Source: Ophiocordyceps camponoti-saundersi (nom. inval.)
Taxonomy: Eukaryota > Ascomycota > Sordariomycetes > Hypocreales > Ophiocordycipitaceae
Length of the DNA stretch: 23,380 bases
Direction of reading: 5' to 3'
Assembly (NCBI GenBank): GCA_003339415.1
Contig: PDHQ01000420.1
Span: forward strand, 1,868 to 25,247
Each line of letters starts with the position of its first letter. Position 1 is the stretch's first letter. Below the pieces are notes generated by a model. The model was given only the letters and a program-made list of their open reading frames with translations. It was not told the origin of the DNA and did not search any database. Shown here in pieces: positions 18,867-23,380 of the stretch. The position numbers were made by a program, and so were the translations under genes.

Positions 18867-19970
18867 TCAGGGATTCAAAGCCACGGTGCGGCTTTCACCG
18901 GCGTACAGTCGAAACTGGACGAAAATCGTTGCGTCCTCCACCATGGTCCCCAACGACCCCAGCAGCCAAGGTAGCGACTTGACGAGGTAATCGGTCTTTT
19001 GAGAATACGCCAGGAGACTCAGGCCATACGTCATGTTGCCAGTCAGTGAAAGCATGAAGAAGAGTAACGACAAGCCTTCGCAAGACTTTTCCCGATAGTT
19101 CTTCAGAATCTGCGGGATTCGAGCACTGTCATGGCAACGTCAATCTTGGCAAATGGGGGGACAACTCGGTCTCGCAAAGGAACCTACCACAGATAAAAGG
19201 CGGCACTGACGTAGCCGAGAACGAGTCCGACAGCCGCACGCATCTCGTGCTTTTCCTGAGGAGGGCCAGGCACGCTCGGAGTAGTGTGGCCCCAAGCACC
19301 GGCCTTGTAGGAGACGAACCAGCCAGCGAGGCCGATGACATAGACGCCTACAATGCACATGGTGTTACGGGTCCATGTCTTCTTTGCGGCGCCCTCGTTC
19401 TCGGCAGCGACAGCCCCCTTGTGGTTCGGAGGCGACGACGGTTCCACAGCCATGTCAGAGGTTTCCCGAACGTCGGTTGACGAGCTCTGACGCCTAGCCA
19501 GCAACGGGGAGTGATCCGCGCCGTTGCCATCGTCGTCTGCCTCGGCGCTCTGAAGGTGACGCGCATTGAGAGCGTTGTAGTAAAGACATTGGCTGATTAG
19601 AGTCAAATCTAGGATGCAAAAGTAGCCGGCGAGGGCAATGGCGCTCGGTGCCAGGTTGGTGAGTAAGGCGCCTGCAAGGGAATCAGCGCCGTCGCACTTG
19701 TGAGCGGGCGAAACGGCCGGCACACCCACCTGACAGGTTGGCGACGTCGCCGAGAGACCATACAAAGAGGAAGACCAGGCTCAAGCCCTCGGCGCTTTTA
19801 GCCTTGAAATTGACATATAGTTGAGGAAGCTGGTAATGGGCTGTTAACGGAAGTCTCGCTACGAAACGAATCCGTCTTCAGTCATGACATACTAGCAGAA
19901 AGATCCAGGCGGTCAAGCTGATGCTGCCAAAGATTCCGGACAAAGCGACGGCGAGGGCGGAGGACGCCAT
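18867..19970 (-). CDS. PQ-loop repeat membrane protein (vacuolar basic amino-acid transporter type)
   Basis: The model complement(join(18867..19125, 19188..19671, 19730..19829, 19893..19970)) gives 306 residues with consistent phases. Family members (yeast Ypq1-3/Rtc2, animal PQLC2) are seven-helix vacuolar or lysosomal exporters of cationic amino acids. The first PQ motif is LPQLY (Pro28-Gln29) after helix 1 (SGIFGSISLTAWIFLL), with SAEGLSLVFLFVW next. The second is ARIPQILKNY (Pro225-Gln226), with SCEGLSLLFFMLSLTGNMTY next. Between them is a hydrophilic loop (about residues 100-165, Ser/Asp/Glu-rich, HSPLLARRQ), probably cytosolic. The LL within this loop resembles a dileucine vacuole-sorting signal, but that is inferred. 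Each PQ motif is split from its preceding helix by an intron. The ATG at 19970 starts directly before helix 1, as in homologs. Confidence 0.93.
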
Positions 19971-20313
19971 TGCGGGATGCGGGGAAAGTGAAAGATGGGG
20001 ACGATGGGGGGGGCCGACGGGGCAAAGAGCCTGTCAAGCTCGGGGAGGGGATTTATGTCAAGGGATAAGAATAGGGGACTGCATAGTGGGAGTGAAAAAA
20101 ACGAGGTTCGGTAAGACGTAGAGGTGAGAGACGGGACAGAGATAGAGATAGTGAGAGAGAGAGAGTCTTATCGACGGGGTTCCGATTGGACGGCGGCACT
20201 GACGCATGACGCAGACGGTAATTAGCGTCAGACCGTACAGTCAGCAGCCGGCGCTAGAGTTGTGGTACACTGAGCTTGTTGGCGGCAGCTGTGGGTGGGC
20301 AGAGAGGGTGGAT

Positions 20314-20339
20314 GTTGTGGGTGGACGTTGTGGGTGGAC
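20314..20339 (+). repeat. Exact tandem 13-base repeat (GTTGTGGGTGGAC x2)
   Basis: Two head-to-tail copies of GTTGTGGGTGGAC lie in the divergent promoter, with partial copies upstream (CTGTGGGTGGGC at 20289-20300 and GGGTGGAT at about 20306). Paired copies in a promoter could be binding sites, though simple duplication is as likely. Confidence 0.9.
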
Positions 20340-20702
20340 GGAGGCTAGAACTGAACTGGAGTCTAGATCAAGCTTAGTGCTGGGCGGTACGGGGATAGAT
20401 TGATGTGTGACTCGGCCAGAAGTGGGAACTGGTGGGCAAGTCTTGCGTCGAATGACTCCTGCCGTGAGCCCTCCAAGAGTCGTGATGTCGTGATCGGGAT
20501 CACGCCGATGGTGGCATTGGATGAAGTATGGATTTGATGTGTCGAGAAATGATGGCGGGCGGGCAGGCGGATGGCATGGTGACATATAGAATATAGTGCT
20601 CCGTACATAGCTGGCGAGCCACCACCACACAGTGCATGGTAAGCGTCGTGACTCGTCCGGTTAGGGATCCCAACGTCGACGGCTGTTTGCGCGCCGATCC
20701 CC

Positions 20703-20713
20703 TGATAGATAAG
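20703..20713 (+). promoter_or_regulatory. Paired GATA-factor sites
   Basis: TGATAGATAAG contains two HGATAR motifs (TGATAG and AGATAA) about 150 bases before the nuclease ATG. Two close GATA sites are the usual requirement for AreA/NIT2-type nitrogen control, which would suit a secreted nutrient-scavenging nuclease. This is motif evidence only. Confidence 0.35.
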
Positions 20714-20860
20714 GCTAAAAAGGGGGCGCGCAAAAAGCCGAACCAATCAGACAAGAGCCTCGTCCCTACCAGCCAACGTCAGCCGGACAAAGGTCACGAT
20801 CATCAGTCGGAATCCAGACCAACGCTCTTTTCGTCCCCCCCCCCAAAAAAAAACTCCAAC

Positions 20861-21978
20861 ATGATGGCTCTCTACGCCGCGCTGACGAGTCTCGTCCTCG
20901 TCCCTCATGTCGTGGCCTGGGGCAGTGCGCTCTTCCCCCGTCCCGTCTTCCCGATTTCTCCTCCGGCTAGGCGCCGGCTGACAAGGGTTTGGGGCGGGCG
21001 CTTCTTTTCCCCCCCAAAAAAGGTCTTGGCCACATGACGACGGCGTTTGTAGCTAGCCGATTCGTACGCGACGAGACGCGAAAACATTTCCAGCATCTTC
21101 TCGGCGACGACGAAGACGGTTACCTGGCCAGCGTCGCCTCTTGGGCCGACAGCGTGCGGTACACGCGCTGGGGACGCTTCACCAACACCTTTCACTTCAT
21201 CGACGCCCACGACGATCCGCCCTACCGATGCGAGGTCGACCTGGAGCGCGACTGCAAGGAAACGGGTTGCGTCATCACCGCGCTGGCCAACTATACCCGC
21301 CAGTCTCTCGACGACGAGCTGCCGAGGTGGCGACGGGCGCAGGCTGCCAAGTTCGTCGTTCACTTCGTGGGAGACTTGCACCAGCCTCTGCACAACGAGA
21401 ACGTGGAAAAGGGCGGCAATGGAATCTACGTCCTCTGGGACGATAGGGAGTTCAACCTTCACCACGTCTGGGACACGTCCATCGCCGAGAAGTGGATCGG
21501 TGGCCGGACGAGTTACGACGAGGCCGAGAGGTGGGCCAATCAGTTGACCCTCGCCATTACCGACGGCAAGTTTTCCGACGAAAAGAAGAAATGGCTCGAC
21601 GACCTTGATTTCTCTCATCCCATTGAAACGGCCATGGCCTGGTCTAGGGAAGCCAACGCCTTTGTCTGCACACACGGTGAGTTTCTTTTTTTTTTACTTG
21701 AAATTTTAATCTCAATCTCCTTTCTTTTCGGGATGGGAAAAGAAAGAAAGAAAAAACCTTCTCAGCTTACCTTTTTTGGGGTTGGGAAATCAGTCTTGCC
21801 GGACGGCGTCGAAGGTGTCCGTGACCGGGAACTCGGCGGACGATACTTTGACAAAGCAGGGCCGGTGGTCGAGAGGCAGGTGGCGCGGGCTGGCTACAGG
21901 ATGGCAGCATGGCTGGATGCCATTGCGGATGAGTTTCGGGCGTCCAAGAACCGACATCAGGCGACACTAGAGCTGTAG
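20861..21978 (+). CDS. Secreted S1/P1-type zinc-dependent single-strand nuclease
   Basis: This extracellular enzyme cleaves single-stranded DNA and RNA to 5'-nucleotides and usually also acts as a 3'-nucleotidase, for nutrient scavenging. The model join(20861..20924, 21023..21676, 21794..21978) gives 300 residues. Residues 1-19 form the signal peptide; cutting after VVA exposes the required mature N-terminal Trp. All nine zinc ligands are present: Trp20, His25 (WGSLGH), Asp64 (SWAD), His79 (FHFID), His135, Asp139, His145 (HFVGDLHQPLH), His168 and Asp172 (NLHHVWD). In mature numbering these are 1, 6, 45, 60, 116, 120, 126, 149 and 153, the same positions as in nuclease P1/S1. The first intron is needed to join WGS to LGH. 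Cysteines in the YRCEVDLERDCKETGC stretch fit the known disulfides. Confidence 0.96.
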
Positions 21979-23380
21979 AATCGACCGGCTCATGGGTTTG
22001 CCGCTCAACGGGACCGGGGGGGACGGGAAAGGAGGGGGAGAAGGAGGAGGAGGATGATCCCCCATCTATAGTAGCAAGAGATATGTGTGTGTGTGTGCCG
22101 TCCTCACCCCGCGGGGGAGGCGACAGGAGACTTGATGACGGAGGCTCACGGGGTCCGGTAACACAGCTAGGTCGGTAGGTGGTAGGGAAGAAGGCATGTG
22201 AGAGAGACGCACATACACGAGACCCGGGGGGGGGACCTGGTAGGTCAGGCATGTAGGTTGTAAACTACTGATGTATGTATAAGAGCTGAAGGTACGGAGT
22301 ACAGATACTCCAAAGTCCCCCTTATTCTCTGGTGAAATCGCACAGCCATGCTCTCAAGGGACGTATAGCTATGCGCCACGGTTGGTTCAGGGAAGATGCT
22401 CGGGCAAATACTAGGAGCTGCAGCAGCATGTACATACACAAACACCCACACACGCCTACAAGATACGTACAGCAGGCTCCTCGGCTCCGAGGGGGTCCCC
22501 TGGCAGTGTGGACAAGTGCGGATGTCTCCAGGCCGAGCCTCCTCATCGGACGAGAAAAAGGTCGAGACACTTTTTTTAATGAAGATGGGACGACGAGGAG
22601 GGAGGAGATGACGAGGGGGAGAGGAGAGAGGGGGGACAAAGGGAAGAAAAAAAGTGGACGAGTCAATGCCGGCTCTTTCATCAATCGTCACAGCGCCAAG
22701 TAAAGGTTTCTCGGCCTTTGAACGAGTGTAGTTTGATCAGCTTCCCCCTTACACAATGCGTCGGTCAGAGGGGATCGCATGATTGAGGGCATGAGCTCGT
22801 TGTCGTCATGAAGGGAAGCGGGAAAAAAAAAAGAGAAAGAGGCTGAGTAGCGGAAAGGCCGCGGGTCATGATGGAGGGTGAGGTGAGTTGTCCTGAAAAC
22901 GGCTGGCCGGTACGGTACGGGTCGTTGGGAAACGATGTTTTAACAAACTCGAACGAAGTGATTGGTCGAGCTAGATAGTTTTTTGATAGATGGCCTGTTT
23001 TCTCCTCTCTTTCAAGTGGAGGTGGAAAGAGTGATGATATGTAAATGCTATACCGTATTGATACTAGGGGGGAGTCTCGGAAACGAACCACCCCCTGCTT
23101 GACCGTGGTCAAACTTCCCAGATGGTGACTTTGAACTGCCTGGTAAATTACATGAGACCGTTGGGTACCTTTGCTGTTCTCTTTTTTTTTTCCCGAGTAA
23201 CGAACCTTGTTTTTCCCAGTCAATGAACTTTCTTCTCTTTACCTCTTTGGGTCGTCGGCTTGTCATAACGCTCCTTTTCTTCTCCAGAGCTTGAGTAGTA
23301 AAGTTGGGAATGGCTTGTTAGGGACCCCCCCCCCCCCCCCCCCCCCTGACCCGTCAACAAAAAATGAGAATACAATGTGC
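21979..23380. other. Gene-free right end of the window
   Basis: This 1.4-kb stretch follows the nuclease gene. It holds G/A-rich sequence at 22010-22060, (GT)n at about 22084-22098, purine-rich GGGAGAGG sequence at 22580-22660, and a run of 22 C at 23325-23346. A short segment at 22707-22730 resembles the 5' end of U2 spliceosomal RNA but is too incomplete to call. The ORFs (up to about 150 codons) have no domains, signal peptides or sensible composition. Confidence 0.5.

Larger units (their letters stand above)
19971..20860. promoter_or_regulatory. Divergent promoter region between PQ-loop and S1/P1 nuclease genes
   Basis: These 890 bases separate two divergent starts. Visible elements are GATAAG at 20064-20069, (GA)n at 20136-20165, an exact tandem 13-base repeat (20314-20339), and overlapping TGATAG/AGATAA sites at 20703-20713. 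The last two are HGATAR motifs that could bind a nitrogen-type GATA factor near the nuclease gene. The ORFs are short and domain-free. The regulatory roles are inferred. Confidence 0.45.

Noticed and set aside
22765..23223. 152-codon minus-strand ORF at the right end
   Set aside because: It has no domain, no splice signals or recognised motif, and mixed low-complexity composition.
1..23380. Secondary-metabolite cluster or mobile element
   Set aside because: No synthase, tailoring enzyme, transposase, reverse transcriptase or terminal repeat is visible; the genes are mostly conserved housekeeping functions.

Overview
This is a stretch of a filamentous ascomycete nuclear genome. Genes carry short (56-170 nt) GT-AG introns with CTRAY-type branch points, promoters are CT-rich with TACCTA/TAGGTA steps, and the protein families are fungal (Zn2Cys6 regulator, Sos7 kinetochore protein, PQ-loop transporter, S1/P1 nuclease). 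The product sequences resemble Sordariomycetes, probably Hypocreales. That placement is inferred from remembered family sequences, not from a search. I support nine protein genes with exon models. No ribosomal RNA, CRISPR array or intact transposon was seen.

Layout: (1) 359-2029 (+), a Zn2Cys6 transcription factor with a Gln/His-rich tail, convergent with (2) 3394-6474 (-), a 13-exon MACPF (membrane attack complex/perforin) protein. (3) 6475-7614 is AT-rich, repeat-laden and possibly holds gene remains. (4) 7615-7897 (-) is a tiny secreted cysteine-free protein. (5) 8805-9653 (-) is a Sos7-like kinetochore protein, head-to-head across a 320-bp promoter containing CACGTG with (6) 9974-11192 (+), a conserved fungal protein with an arginine/serine-rich middle. 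(7) 11193-13869 is a 2.7-kb gene-poor, microsatellite-rich region leading into (8) 13870-16333 (+), a PA-TM-RING ubiquitin ligase. This converges on (9) 17074-18464 (-), aspartate-semialdehyde dehydrogenase, with (10) 18867-19970 (-), a PQ-loop vacuolar amino-acid transporter type protein, in tandem behind it. That gene is head-to-head across about 890 bp with (11) 20861-21978 (+), a secreted S1/P1-type zinc nuclease. The last 1.4 kb has no convincing gene.

Most of the window is conserved housekeeping content (kinetochore, amino-acid synthesis, vacuole transport, protein quality control). The accessory-looking part is 3.4-7.9 kb, where a pore-forming-fold protein and a very small secreted protein lie on the same strand, separated by degenerate sequence. 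I see no aegerolysin gene, the usual fungal MACPF partner, in the window. Whether the small secreted protein works with the MACPF protein is speculation, but it is the most interesting question here.
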